A DNA stretch of 64,000 nt from Mimachlamys varia (taxonomy: Eukaryota > Mollusca > Bivalvia > Pectinida > Pectinidae), in assembly GCA_947623455.1 (NCBI GenBank), contig OX392532.1, positions 5,477,501 to 5,541,500 on the forward strand. The letters are read 5' to 3'. The position numbers and the translations under genes are program-made. Within the stretch, counting starts at the first letter, position 1; the number at the start of each line of letters is the position of its first letter. Positions 10,695-23,289 of this stretch are shown here, piece by piece. A model generated the notes under the pieces. That model was not told the DNA's origin. It did not search any database and saw only the letters and a program-made list of their open reading frames with translations.

Positions 10695-12299
10695 ATAGAT
10701 ATAGCTAGCAATTGAAATGTCTACATTCTTGTGTCAAGGCCAGGCTAGAAGGAACTTCCTGTAGCCTACATTATGTAGGTCTATAGTTCGACATGAGTAC
10801 AATCAATATCTTAGGTGGTTGGATCTTTATGCATCAGGTGAAAAATCTAAATTTATCCTCATGTTAAAGCATCTTGCTGTGACTTTTCAATGCTTCATAC
10901 CGGTAATTAGCATAGGTAATGTATTCAGTTTTTGTCCGAACTAATAATGATAATCTGATAATGGATAAAAAAAATAATTCTACCTGACACAACGAACGGA
11001 CAAGTATCTTAAATATAAAAACTGGTTTCGCACAACTTCTGGTGCTACAACACTTACTGATTTCTGTGACACATGTCATGTAAATCGTCTTTGTCTCCGA
11101 TTTGATGGAAGATTTGTTACACCAAAATCGATAAACGGAAGTTTGTTATGGTTATCTAATAAATTATACGGAAATCTTGATAATTTATCCGGATTTTATC
11201 AAATTGATGAATGCAACCCCAAATGTTATAACAGGATCGTTAAAGGGAGGTTGGGACATTTTTATCGAAAATAGATCTTAATCCACCAACAGCTACCGGG
11301 TACTACCCCCGAATATCGAAAGTTTACACAATTGAAAGCCAAATTGGGAAAAAAATCCCATTTAGGGATATCAAAGTAGAATCTAATCAGAAAATAATTA
11401 GGAATATCCATAAATGTGGATTTTTTCCCCATTACGGCTGGCCATAATGAGTCTATATGTTCAGAAACATTTATGTAATAAATAATTGCTTTGTCAAATG
11501 CTGACAAAAGGATAAGTATATATGCAACTATAATAATACAGCAAATTAAATAAATAAAAGGGTATGATTGAAACTTCCTCTGTAAAAATAGGGACGTGTA
11601 AATGGCTTTATACGTCTCTGTAACAAAACAGTCATGAACAAGGAGACAACATTTTATCAAATAAGAATAACATGTACACTGTATTTACAGAACGTCCGCA
11701 GACTATCTCGGCCTGGTGAATGGGACCTCTGTCAGTCAGTCACTCATTCAATAGCATGATATAAGCCGGACACTTTTAATTCCGGTTCCAATTTTATAGT
11801 TTCAAGCGCCTCCGATACACTGATTGTTGACGGGGTTGCATGTTGCATACGACATCGGTTGCATGCAGTTCGCGACACATAAATTGCATTGAAGGACGGC
11901 TTATCTTAATATCACTAGCTGTTAACATTGATCAGTCGCATCAGCATCCAGTGTATGTGACGAACAAAAGGCTGTCGCTGGCTGATAATTGATCATGTAA
12001 GTGAATTTTCTCTATTTATCAACAGGTGCTTGCTTCATGTTGCCAGTTTTGACTGATACGAACGTACACCTGTTACTCGACATATCATCTTCCTAGACAG
12101 GAGCTGAGCCTAAAGGGTACCCTTCTCGAGCGAAATACCACCAAATGAAATATTAACAAACATAATGAAAATTATTAAGTTATAGATATCCTCGGCCTGA
12201 TTAAAGAGGCATATCACAGTAAAACTATAGTTTTTTTGCTTACATGTATTTAGAAATATTGTATATATGAATTAAGTGTATTATCTTATGAACAATTAA
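10695..12299. other. Intergenic sequence, nothing firmly recognised
   Basis: No exon with domain similarity, tRNA or clear repeat was found. A minus-strand open frame at 11262-11660 is AT-driven and lacks any recognisable motif. Confidence 0.35.
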
Positions 12300-12324
12300 T
12301 GGGTAATTTATGCTGAAATATGTT

Positions 12325-12445
12325 GTTGGGTCCGGCAAGGAAATCAAACCCGGGACTTCCGCTTGGTAGGCGAGCGCTCTAACCGGACGTAAGGCTCGAG
12401 GGCCAAACGCTGCCTTAAGTTTTGCCACACTCCTCCCCATCTTAA
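12325..12445 (-). repeat. tRNA-derived SINE, copy 1
   Basis: Read on the minus strand the block GGTTAGAGCGCTCGCCTACC followed by CCGGGTTTGATTTCC resembles a tRNA anticodon-to-T-arm region, with a B-box-like GGTTTGATTTCC. The flanking GTGTGGCAAAA-like segment is shared with the copy at 14110-14250, so this is a dispersed family and not a tRNA gene. Confidence 0.65.
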
Positions 12446-12572
12446 TTTTGAGGTCCTTTTTATCTCTTCGGTAACTACCACACATCATATGAAATGACAG
12501 GGATCCATGCATAGGGTAAGGACAGTCATCACCAGATGGGGCAGAAAAAATATGTTTGCTTGTGATATGCCA

Positions 12573-14099
12573 TAGTCCGAAGGGTTCTGACTCTCTGACC
12601 CGCTAAATAATTTGACGACAGGCGGGTGCGAGAGTAAGAATTCCTCCTTATTAAAAAAGTGGAAATTTTACCGACTCGTGCACGGGTCACTGTTTAAGCT
12701 GTGTTTTATGATATGAAACATTTTCGATCGCTTGTTAATTAAGTTTGATGGAAAGAACAGATATTTTTCTATAACCTACACATTTAATCAAGTCACAGGC
12801 GGTCGTAAACTAACTGTTTCCTACCATTTCTAAAAAAATAACCAGTTTCCTGACATCTGTTTGAAAATGGCAGTGCAACGCAAGATCCCGCGAGAATTAC
12901 ATTCTCGACCTATCTAGTTTTGATCATGTGATGTTAGGCGGTGGCCATTTTCAAACATATTTGGTTATTTTTTAGAATTGGATGACGACAGTTGGTTTAC
13001 GACCTCCTGTGACTTGATTAAATGTGTAGGTTAGTGGAATTATATCAGTTCTTTCCATTGATACTTAATTTACATGTGATCGAAAATGTTTCATATTATA
13101 AAACACGGCTTAAAGCTGACAATGCAACTTAAAAAGCTTTCAATCAATATTTTTTTTAAAAAAGTTCGATTTTTTCTGGTTTTGAGATGGCCCCTATCTG
13201 TTCCGACCATCGTTTCTAAGGAAGTGCCGACATTTTAGTTTTGCCTTTGCTTGGTAACGAGTATGGGCCCCGATGGGTATATAAAGGTCATAGCCTGTAA
13301 AACCGGTTTTCAAAGTACTCCTGACCGTCACAATAGTCAGTGCTCCGCGCACTCGGCAACCGCTGTCAAAAATCAAACGCACTCACCTATAGACTTTGAA
13401 CCACAATACTGCCATGCTGGTTCTTACTAATAACACATTCTTGAAATTGTGTATCCGAAATAAAAGGTACATGTATATCACTGAAAATACTTCCATAAAT
13501 CCAATATATATCGCCGGTCTTTCACGTGCATATAATCGCATCCACGTACAATCTCTTAGTCTTGGTCATGTAGACGTTTGACAAGCAAACACGTGTAAAA
13601 CACGGCACACACAGGTGTGTAGTCAACAATGTGAAATTATATATTTGAACCATTCTCATGGACTTATTTGGATTTATTATGGTTTCTACGCTGGATATTA
13701 GTACTAGTTGGATATCAAAAAGGTAGGCATAAGCGTTAAAAAGCCATTTGTTTGTTTCACTTGCAACATACATGTATATTACATAAAGTTGTGTTGTGTT
13801 ATTTTGTTGCAAGTTTCATGGGGATATTGATGTCTTTATTACAATTTCATTTCATATTTATTATATATCTTTCCAATATCCATATCCAAAAAAAAAAAAC
13901 GAAAACGAGCCGTAACGTAATGTGTACAGACTATTTGTTACTGTAAGAGACGTGCTACAGAGAGAGGGCAGTGTCGGAATAAAACCGGTTTGCAACTATC
14001 GGTGCTTTTATACCCAATGTTGTCTAAACACGTTACCATTAAGCACCCGCCTGTCATCAAAATATTTAGCGGGTCAGAGAGTCAGAACCCTTCGGACTA
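12573..14099. mobile_element. Putative larger MULE-like element sharing the 9808 termini
   Basis: The left end TAGTCCGAAGGGTTCTGACT and the right end AGTCAGAACCCTTCGGACTA are inverted copies of the same terminal sequence as the 280-bp MITE. The flanking 9-mers GATATGCCA and GTGATGCCA agree at seven of nine positions, so they could be a decayed target duplication. Inside, 12640-12860 and 12960-13110 are inverted relative to each other, suggesting nested or composite structure. Pairing of these two ends is an inference. Confidence 0.5.
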
Positions 14100-14109
14100 G
14101 TGATGCCAT

Positions 14110-14250
14110 TGTTGTGACTGGGCCGGGAATCAAACCCAGGATTCCCATTTGGTAGGCAAGCACTCCAACCATGCATTGAGCCAAAAGTCTGGACGCTCGG
14201 CTTGAGGGCCTACCTGGGTGACTGCCTAATTTTACCACACTGTTCCCAAA
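14110..14250 (-). repeat. tRNA-derived SINE, copy 2
   Basis: On the minus strand a tRNA-like block contains GGTTGGAGTGCTTGCCTACC and a B-box-like GGGTTTGATTCCC. It starts just outside the right end of the 12573-14099 element. It shares its leading GTGTGGTAAAAT segment with the copy at 12325-12445. Confidence 0.65.
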
Positions 14251-14696
14251 AACGTTAATTAATAATTGAAAAAATGAAACACAACTGTATAAGCCAATTT
14301 TCTTTCGCGTACAATTTACTTTCGCGAATTTCACTATCAAAACAAATTTGCGAAAGTTAATTGCCGCGAATAATGATTTGAATGATTTAAAGGTAATACC
14401 TAGAATGCTTTAATTTGTTATACTTGCAGCGATATCATGATACGTCACAGTTATCTCCCGTCTGGTACTTATTAACAATCAGAAATATTCAAAATATTTT
14501 AAAAATAATTACTCAAATTATCACAAAATAAAATTTATTAGTTAAAAATATTTCACGATTTTAATGAAGTAAGGGACACCGCCCTGATAAAATGTATGAC
14601 AAAGAACTATGTGTACCTACCAATCATGCAGTTCCAAATTATCCGTTAGATTTATGAATGTCACACATATTCAAAAAATAAAAGAATATGATACAG

Positions 14697-14862
14697 CCTC
14701 AGGGTTTTCCCTGATGCGCAAAAGCATGCATTTTGACTCCTAAAATTGTCAAAGGACTCCCAAAATTGATGAAGTGTTACTCTTTATTATGTGTGATGGG
14801 AGTCCCAGGACACCTAAATCTATTAAATTTGAGGGTCCCAGGGAAAACCCTGCAGCCTGGTT
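14697..14862. mobile_element. Small hAT-like MITE
   Basis: A 165-bp segment is bounded by CAGGGTTTTCCCTG on the left and CAGGGAAAACCCTG on the right, each nearly palindromic. CAGCCT flanks both sides. CAGGG...CCCTG ends are typical of hAT elements, but the flanking duplication seen is 6 bp rather than a clean 8 bp, so the superfamily is uncertain. Confidence 0.6.
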
Positions 14863-15729
14863 CTATAGTTAAATAATTTGTGGGTTCTATTCAGAGAGAT
14901 AGGTAATTACCTGTTCGGAATTGTGACCAGTAATCTCAAGTTATGATCGTTTGGGTGTTTGATTTCAATGTAGGTATATGAGCCACGCATCAAGCTTTAG
15001 AATAACAGTGATTAACCTTGCTATCAAAACAAAGCCATTGATTATATTGCACACAGTCATTGTTGATAAGGTGTAAAATGTTGTTATGATCTAAGAATGG
15101 GTCAGTATTGTCCCTTGCCTCTAAACAGTCCTACGGCAAGCTCACCTGTCATGACTAAATTTGCTACAGTGAATGGGACTCCTGACAGGGTTTCCCATAA
15201 TAATTAGAATTTCAAATGATCGATTTCACGAAAGTAAATCTCTGTGAACATGAACTGTGTTGCTGAAATTGTGAAAGTTTGGTAGCTGTGAAAGAAAGTT
15301 AGTTTACAGTATTTCTTGATCAACGATTTGGACATGTACATTTTTTGCGTCAATCGTAGGTAAATAAAAAATGGCTACCCTCATGACTTCTGCTCACTAC
15401 CAAGCGAAAATTGCTGAATCAGGCAAATGTCAAAATGAGGATTTAATGAGGGATGGGAAGTATCCAAGGGAGAAACTAACTGCCCAACTGTTTGCATGTT
15501 ACAAATTTCTCCGATGTACATGTAGGTGGTACACACATATATTTATAAAGCTTTGATTTGGTTTTGGGGCCTCTCAAGGGATAACTCTTTCAGTCCTTTA
15601 GTTACAGTTACATGAAGTGCGAGTGTAAAACTTAAAAGCGTGTTTTGTAATATTCCAGGTATAATATTCCAGGAAAACAGTATGATTTGATTAAATTGCT
15701 GGAGAGAATGACTTTTTCATAGAGCTGTG

Positions 15730-16525
15730 TGTCGCAAGGGGGTTGGCAATTAATGCGATACATATCACGATACAAAGGCTACAATACGATGCTTATCACG
15801 ATATACGATCATGAGAAACCAACAAGGTGTCTGACAATGAACATTCCATTGCTAGTTTAACTTCTATACCTACATTAGTCACATTTAAAAGTTACTTCTG
15901 AAGTGTTATCTGTGGAAATACATGAACAGGCAAATCAACGTGTGAAATAGTTTTCTATTTTGTTTATTTTCCTGTTTGTTTTCAACAGATAAAGTTTGCA
16001 TTAATGACATCTGTGATCAAATTCGCACATGTACAGTCAGATTTGATTGTTGTTTGAAGCATAAACTTTAACTTAATTTTTGCCTGTTGAGATATTCCAG
16101 AGGCCGTAAATGAAGCGCTGAACTGAAATTTAACGTTAATATGCATTGATGTCAATGACGTAACAATTTGTTGTGGTGTTGTGAATGAGTTGTCTTTGTC
16201 GTATTCCTAGAATACTTGAGCCAGATCTCACTTTCATTACAATTAATAAACAGACATTTTATCGTTATCCCATAAACGACTCTTGATTTTGATTTATCAA
16301 GTTTTAAATAAGTCCAATAAGCAGCTTCGAAAGTCGCTAGAGTAGCAACATGTTTATGTTTAACCCCTTTTCCTGCTTGTCGGCCATGATGGTTACGTAA
16401 TACGGCAAGAGAGATAACTCATTTTGGGTATCACGATACCAAACAAAGCCAAACAATGCATTGATGCACTAGCTGTCCCGCGATTCGATACATTGATACA
16501 TCGATGAATCGTTACACCACTACCT
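15730..16525. repeat. Possible element with related ends (low confidence)
   Basis: Both edges are rich in ATCACGATAC, GATACA and CGATG-type words in partly inverted order, with AACGATTCATCGATGTATCA on the minus strand at the right edge. The match is patchy and no target duplication was found. Confidence 0.3.
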
Positions 16526-16564
16526 TTTCATATACAAGATATCATGTATCGGGGAAAAAAGTCA

Positions 16565-16990
16565 ACAACCCTGGAATCATCCTAAATATCCAGGGGTTTA
16601 CCCTGACATAGTACATGTATACTCTCTCTACAGCTCTCAAACATCATAAATATCAGGTTACGCTGACACCTACGCTCTCTACTACAAGTCCCTGGAATCA
16701 ACCTCCATGTCCACTGGTTACGCTGACATCTACGCTTTACACCCCTGGAATCATCCTCCATGTCCAGGGGTTACGCTGACATATACTATCTACACCCCTG
16801 GAATCCTCCTCGATATCCCCGGGTTACGCTGATATCTACTCTCTCTAGATCTACAGCCCTGGAATCATCCTCCATATCCAGGGGTTACAATCACCTACGC
16901 TCTCTACACCCCTAGAATCATCCTGGATATCCAGGGGTTACACTAACACCTACATTCTCTACACCCCTGGAATTATCCTCAATATATCCT
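16565..16990. repeat. About 54-bp minisatellite, locus 1
   Basis: About eight units share CCTGGAATCATCCTC, ATATCCAGGGGTTAC and CTACGCTCTCTACA. Within the unit CCCCTGGAAT and ATCCAGGGG form a short inverted repeat. The same unit recurs at 23290-23990 and next to the element at 32861-33190. Confidence 0.85.
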
Positions 16991-17103
16991 CATTTATGTA
17001 TTGTTTTGAGTTCTAACGCCCATTTTTCATATAGATGTATTAACAAATTATATGTACTTTACAAACAATGGGATATCATAGGGTATGGAGAGGGTAGGGT
17101 AAA

Positions 17104-17140
17104 GGGTGGGGGAGGGGGGGGGGGGGAGGGGGGGGGGTTA
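17104..17140. repeat. G-rich homopolymer tract
   Basis: Near-uninterrupted G run, a possible G-quadruplex and a difficult stretch for sequencing. A TA-rich microsatellite follows at about 17180-17205. Confidence 0.8.
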
Positions 17141-19188
17141 CTCCCATAACAATATTATAATTAGGATATCGGTGCAAATATATATATATACTGCATATAT
17201 ATAGTATACAAGTGATGAAACTATCAGATTGGAGACTGCACAGTCCATGTGTTACGTTTAGGTCTCCAACTGAACACTGTTGATAATCCGGGCTGATGTT
17301 ATTGCAGTATTGCTGCACAGTAATACAGAAATTTCGCACATGTACATGTATATACATGTATACACAATAAGGTTTAAAACATAGGGAGTATGGGAGCTTG
17401 ATATAAACAGGAAGTATACTATTGTTATGGTAACCAGCCAGGGATGCACTCTTATACGAATGTATGTTACTTTTATAAAAGAAATTTATGTCATCTATAG
17501 CCATAATACATACATAAAGTATGCATTAGGACAAAATGTATGGAGTAGCCAGGTACATGTATCATATTCGATATTCAACAAATCTTTTGGTTTTCACTAC
17601 ATATTTTAGGATACAGTTAAGAATTTCAATATTCGCGCTTTCACTACATATCTGACAGCCATATAAAAAATTAGTGAGATGAAAGTGCTTATGGTTTCCA
17701 ATAGGTTCAAGTTCATTTTTTAGTAGAGCTCTTTGGTCTGAAAATAAAGGGCAATGAAGAAAAAAATGTGAGACAGTTTCTTGATTTAGACCGCATGCAC
17801 ATATAGGATTATCTTTTAAATGATCAATAAATAGGTCAAAGTTTAAGTTGCTACATCCATTTCGAAGCTGACAAAGTATAATATTACCCTTTCTTGATCC
17901 TTTATTTTTGAATACATCTGAAGTACTCATATCTTCCTCTACACTAGTATTTGAGGCGTTAAGAAGTTTTTTGAAGTTATTAATAGAAGGTGCTTGTTGC
18001 ATAGGTGGTGAAAGATTATTAAATTCTCTGAGCATTGAAGGAAAGAAACTATTATAATAGCTATTAGATCTGCAAAGAGGTGGGTTGAATGTTCTATTTC
18101 TACGCAATGGGTAAACATTATCAATATTATTGTTAAGAAATGGGTTAATTATTTCTTGCAAATATAAAGGAGTTTGACCATGAAGTATTTTATACATAAG
18201 GATTAATTGATGATTTTTTCGACGATTTCCTAATGGTTCCCACCCCAATTCCCTATACAGTAAATGATGTGATGTTCCTTTCCTGAGTCCTGTTATGATT
18301 CTTGCCGCTTCTAGGTGAATAGATTCAAGTAAATATTTTAGGTAGGTTGTACAATTATTCCAAATGACATCAGCATATTCAAGAAGGGGTCTAATGAATG
18401 CATAATATATTTTAATAAGAGATTCTCTGTTAAGTTTATATTTCAAGCAGCGTAGTATGTTTATTCTAGCATATGCTTTTTCATAAATAGTTTGTATGTG
18501 AGTGCCATTTTCATTTAGAGTAACGCCTAAGTGTTTGTGAGTAGGTTCAGTAGAAATGATACTATCTTGAAAATAAATTGGTGGTACAACAGTTTCTTTT
18601 TTACGGGAAAATAAAATGGATTTCGTTTTAGCAGAATTAAAATTAACATCCCAAATTTTTGCCCATTCACTAATATTTTTTAAGTCTAATTTGGTTAGAA
18701 GTTCCGCCGATTGATCAGGGTTGTTGTCGACAATAACATACAGGGAGGTGTCATCTGCAAAAAGTTTAACTTTACTTGAAACAAGATCAGTGATGTCATT
18801 TATGTACAATAAAAATAATAGTGGACACAGAACTGATCCCTGTGGAACTCCTGCATTCACAGTTAGATATGGGGAATAAAAACCTTCTGTACTTACTCTT
18901 TGGGACCTATCAGATAGGTAGTTTTGAATCCATGATAATAATTTGCCTTTAATTCCATAATTACTAAATTTTTTAATAAGACCTAAATGCCAAACCCTAT
19001 CAAAGGCCTTGCTTATGTCACAAAATACAAACCTAACTTCTTTTCCTGTGTCTAAGTTTTTTGAAATTTCTTGATAAATAGATAATAGTTGATTTACAGT
19101 GGAGTCACCAGGTCTAAATCCAGATTGATTGTTTGATAAAATATTATTAGATATGAGATAATTGTATAAGTATTTAAATAAGATTTTT

Positions 19189-21763
19189 AGGTCATCTGAC
19201 CCGAAGGGTCAGGATGACCTATAGTCATCATGCTTCGTCCGTCGTCGTGCGCCGTGCGTCGTGCGCCGTCCGTAAACTTTTCCATTTAAACATCTTCTTC
19301 TCATAAACCAAAAGGCCCATAGACCCAATATTGGGCTTGTGCCATGCTGGGATGAAGGGGTACCAAGTTTGTTCAAACAAATGACCTTGACCTTCATTCA
19401 AGGTCACAGGGGACAAAACGGTCAAAATCTTTGAACGACTTCTTCTGAATAGCCAAAAGGCCCAGAGACCTGATATTGGGCCTGTGGCATGCTGGGATAA
19501 AGGGGTACCAAGTTTGTTCAAACAAATGACCTTGACCTTCATTCAAGGTCACAAGGGACAAAACGGTCATAATTTTTAAACGACTTCTTCTGAATAACCA
19601 AAAGGCCCAGAGACCTAATATTGGGCCTGTGGCATGCTGGGATAAAGGGGTACCAAGTTTGTTCAAAGAAATGACCTTGACCTTCATTCAAGGTCACAGG
19701 GGCCAAAAAGGTCAAAATCTTTGAACGACTTCTTCTGAATAACCAAAAGGCCCAGAGACCTGATATTGGGCCTGTGTTATGCTGGGATAAATGGGTACCA
19801 AGTTTGTTCAAACAAATGACCTTGACCTTCATTCAAGGTCACAGGGGCCAAAAAGGTCAAAATCTTTTTAAACAACTTGTTCTGAATAACCAAAAGGCCC
19901 AGAGACCTGATATTGGGCCTGTGTTATGCTGAGATAAAGGGCTACCAAGTTTGTTCAAAGAAATGACCTTGACCTTCATTCAAGGTCACAGGGGACAAAA
20001 CGGTCATAATTTTTAAACGACTTCTTCTGAATAACCAAAAGGCACAGAGACCTAATATTGGGCCTGTGGCATGCTGGGATAAAGGGCTACCCATTTTGTT
20101 CAAAGAAATGACCTTGACTTTCATTCAAGGTCACTGGGGCCAAAACGGTCTTAATCTTTAAACAACTTCTTCTGAATAACTAAAAGGCCCAGAGACCTGA
20201 TATTGGGCCTGTGGCATGCTGGGATAAAGGGCTACCAAGTTTGTTCAAAGAAATGACCTTGACTTTCATTCAAGGTCACTGGGGCCAAAACGGTCATAAT
20301 CTTTAAACATTTTCTTCTGAATAACCAAAAGGCCCAGAGATCTAATATTTGGCCTGTGGCATGCTGGGATAAAGGGCTACCAAGTTTGTTCAAAGAAATG
20401 ACCTTGACTTTCATTCAAGGTCACTGGAGCCAAAACGGTCATAATCTTTAAACATTTTCTTCTGAATAACCAAAAGGCCCAGATACCTAATATTGGGCCT
20501 GTGGCATGCTGGGATAAAGGGCTACCAAGTTTGTTCAAAGAAATGACCTTGACTTTCATTCAAGGTCACAGGGGCCAAAACGGTCATAATCTTTAAACGA
20601 CTTCTTCTGAATAACCAAAAGGCCCAGAGACCTGATATTGGGCCTGTGGCATGCTGGGATAAAGGGCTACCAAGTTTGTTCAAAGAAATGATCTTGACTT
20701 TCATTCAAGGTCACAGGGACCAAAACGGTCATAATCTTTAAACAACTTCTTCTGAATAACCAAAAGGCCCAGAGACCTGATATTGGGCCTGTGTTATGCT
20801 GGGATAAAGGGCTACCAAGTTTGTTCAAAGAAATGACCTTGACTTTCATTCAAGGTCACAGGGGCCAAAACGGTCATAATCTTTAAACATTTTCTTCTGA
20901 ATAACCAAAAGGCCCAGAGATCTAATATTGGGCCTGTGGCATGCTGGGATAAAGGGCTACCAAGTTTGTTCAAAGAAATGACCTTGACTTTCATTCAAGG
21001 TCACTGGAGCCAAAACGGTCATAATCTTTAAACATTTTCTTCTGAATAACCAAAAGGCCCAGATACCTAATATTGGGCCTGTGGCATGCTGGGATAAAGG
21101 GCTACCAAGTTTGTTCAAAGAAATGACCTTGACTTTCATTCAAGGTCACAGGGGCCAAAACGGTCATAATCTTTAAACGACTTCTTCTGAATAACCAAAA
21201 GGCCCAGAGACCTGATATTGGGCCTGTGGCATGCTGGGATAAAGGGCTACCAAGTTTGTTCAAAGAAATGATCTTGACTTTCATTCAAGGTCACAGGGAC
21301 CAAAACGGTCATAATCTTTAAACAACTTCTTCTGAATAACCAAAAGGCCCAGAGATCTAATATTGGGCCTGTGTTATGCTGGGATAAAGGGCTACCAAGT
21401 TTGTTCAAAGAAATGACCTTGACTTTCATTCAAGGTCACTGGGGCCAAAACGAAACTGTTGTTATTTTTCGTGTAGTCAAAAATCCAAGATGGCCTCCAC
21501 AGCGGCCATTTTGAAAACACATTCTAAACTTCTCAAGTTCGACCAGTGGAATTGAGCTGAAACTTGCCAGAAATGATATCCTGAGATGGTCCCAACAAAG
21601 TGTTGTTATTTTTCAAGCCCATCAGAAATCCAAGAAGGCCACTATCTTGAACTTGGCAATCTATACAGGCATATTATAACTTGATTTAATGACTACACGT
21701 ATTTTCATAGTGATTTTACAATTGGTAGTCAGATGACCGTTAAGGCCCGTTGGGCCTCTTGTT
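19189..21763 (+). mobile_element. Helentron/pearl-like non-autonomous element with 15-unit core
   Basis: The 5' end begins AGGTCATCTGACCC and folds into a hairpin (19189-19220). The word GGTCATCTGAC (19190-19200) is repeated in inverted form near the other end (21728-21738), 25 bp inside the 3' terminus, giving asymmetric inverted repeats. The 3' end has a short hairpin, GGCCC-loop-GGGCC (21744-21756), followed by TCTTGTT. Between them lies a 145-bp tandem core. Asymmetric terminal repeats, a terminal hairpin and insertion between two T residues are the hallmarks of Helentron-associated elements; bivalve pearl elements share the tandem core. No protein is encoded. Confidence 0.75.
19260..21440. 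repeat. 145-bp tandem core, 15 copies
   Basis: TCAAGGTCA recurs 15 times from 19398 to 21438 at 145-bp steps. Each unit also contains AAAGGCCCAGAGACCT, ATATTGGGCCTGT and TACCAAGTTTGTTCAAA. The segments 20.27-20.85 kb and 20.85-21.43 kb are near-identical four-unit (580-bp) blocks. Sixty-residue open frames repeated on the minus strand are artefacts of the unit. Confidence 0.95.
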
Positions 21764-23289
21764 TCTATTAGTTTGCAGATACAAGAAGTAATAGAAATTG
21801 GTCTATAGTTAGCAGTATTGCTTTTAGAGCCACTGCCTTTGAAGATGGCATTAACATTTGCTAGCTTCCAAGAATTTGGAAGAATACTAGAGTTTAGAGT
21901 TTTGTTAAATAGAAGTTTAAGTGGCAGTATAAGAGATGGTGCTAACTTTTTAATAACTTTAGGAACTAAGCCATCAGGTCCTGATGGTTTCTTATCATTC
22001 ATGTTTTCTAATTGGTCTTTAACATCTTGATTAGTTATTTGGATGTTTGAGATAGAATAAGGAGGTTCCACAGGTGTATCATCAGGAAGTTCTAGATTAT
22101 CAGAAGACAAAGAAATAGATGTAAAGTATTTATTCAAACAGTCAGCCTTTTCACTTGGGTGATAAAAAATATTGCCCTCCGATTCAAGTGGGGGAATAGT
22201 GGGTGACTTATTGTCAAATTTTAAAACTGTTTTTGCAATTTTCCACCACTTGTCAGGGGGTATATCTTTATCATTAAGTGATTTTTGGAGTTTATCAATT
22301 GAATTAATTTTTGCTTCTCTAATAAGGCTGATAACTTCATTCCGAATGGTTCAAAAATGTGACCAATGATCAGGGTTATTTGTTTGTTTTGCCATTTTGT
22401 GAATTCTATTTCTTTGTCTCATTTTTGTCCTGATATTGTGTGTCATCCAAGATTTATCATTTGGTCTAATAGTAATAATTTTAAAAGGAGTATATATTTC
22501 CATTTGCTCAGAGATTGCATTATTTATGACAGTACTAAATTCATTAGAGTTACTCTGGCTAGCAAGTTCATTCCAATTCATATTTATTAAGTTTTTGTTC
22601 ATTTCGTTAAAATCAGCAACGTCATATTGCCAAATTTTCTTTTTATAAGAACTTTGTTTAAAGACACAATGTGATATACTAATGTAGACTGGAGAATGAT
22701 CACTACAGAATGGATCGCCTACGTGTGTGTCTCTGACAATATTTGTATTGTTAGTAAATACAAAATCAATGCAACTAGAGGTTTCTGGTGTTATGCGTGT
22801 GGGTTCATTTATAATTATAAGACTGTATAAGTTAAATTTATGAAGTATTCTAGAAAGCTGGGAAGTTGGTTGGAAAGAAAGAAGATTTACATTTATATCC
22901 CCCACGAGAGAAAGATCTGATACTTTATCAAGGATGCTATCAAATTTAGCCCAAAATTCAGCAGTTGAATCAGGAGGCCTATATAGACAACCTAATAAAA
23001 ATGTATGTTTGTTACTTGTTACTTCCAGCCAAAGCAGTTCAATGTCAACTCTTTCTAGATCTAATCTCCTTTTAGTTAAAATGGAATCTTTATAATAGAC
23101 TAGTATTCCACCTCCCTGTCTGTTAAGTCTGTCTTTTCTATGAATATTTGATGAATGAGAGTCAATAATAATTTCACTATTTGGTATTTCAGGTTTAAGA
23201 TTAGATTCAGTGATACAGATAAGGTCATTATTATTTAGTTCTGCTTCAATCAATTCAGTTTTATTGCGTATAGAACAAGAATTTAAATG

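Noticed and set aside
11262..11660. 132-codon minus-strand frame
   Set aside because: AT-driven composition, no domain and no neighbouring exon with matching phase.
15371..15556. 61-codon frame starting MATLMTSAHY
   Set aside because: Too short, with no domain, no splice context and no similarity that I recognise.
19209..21429. Series of 60-104-codon minus-strand frames starting MKVKVI
   Set aside because: They repeat every 145 bp and are translations of the Helentron-like core unit.
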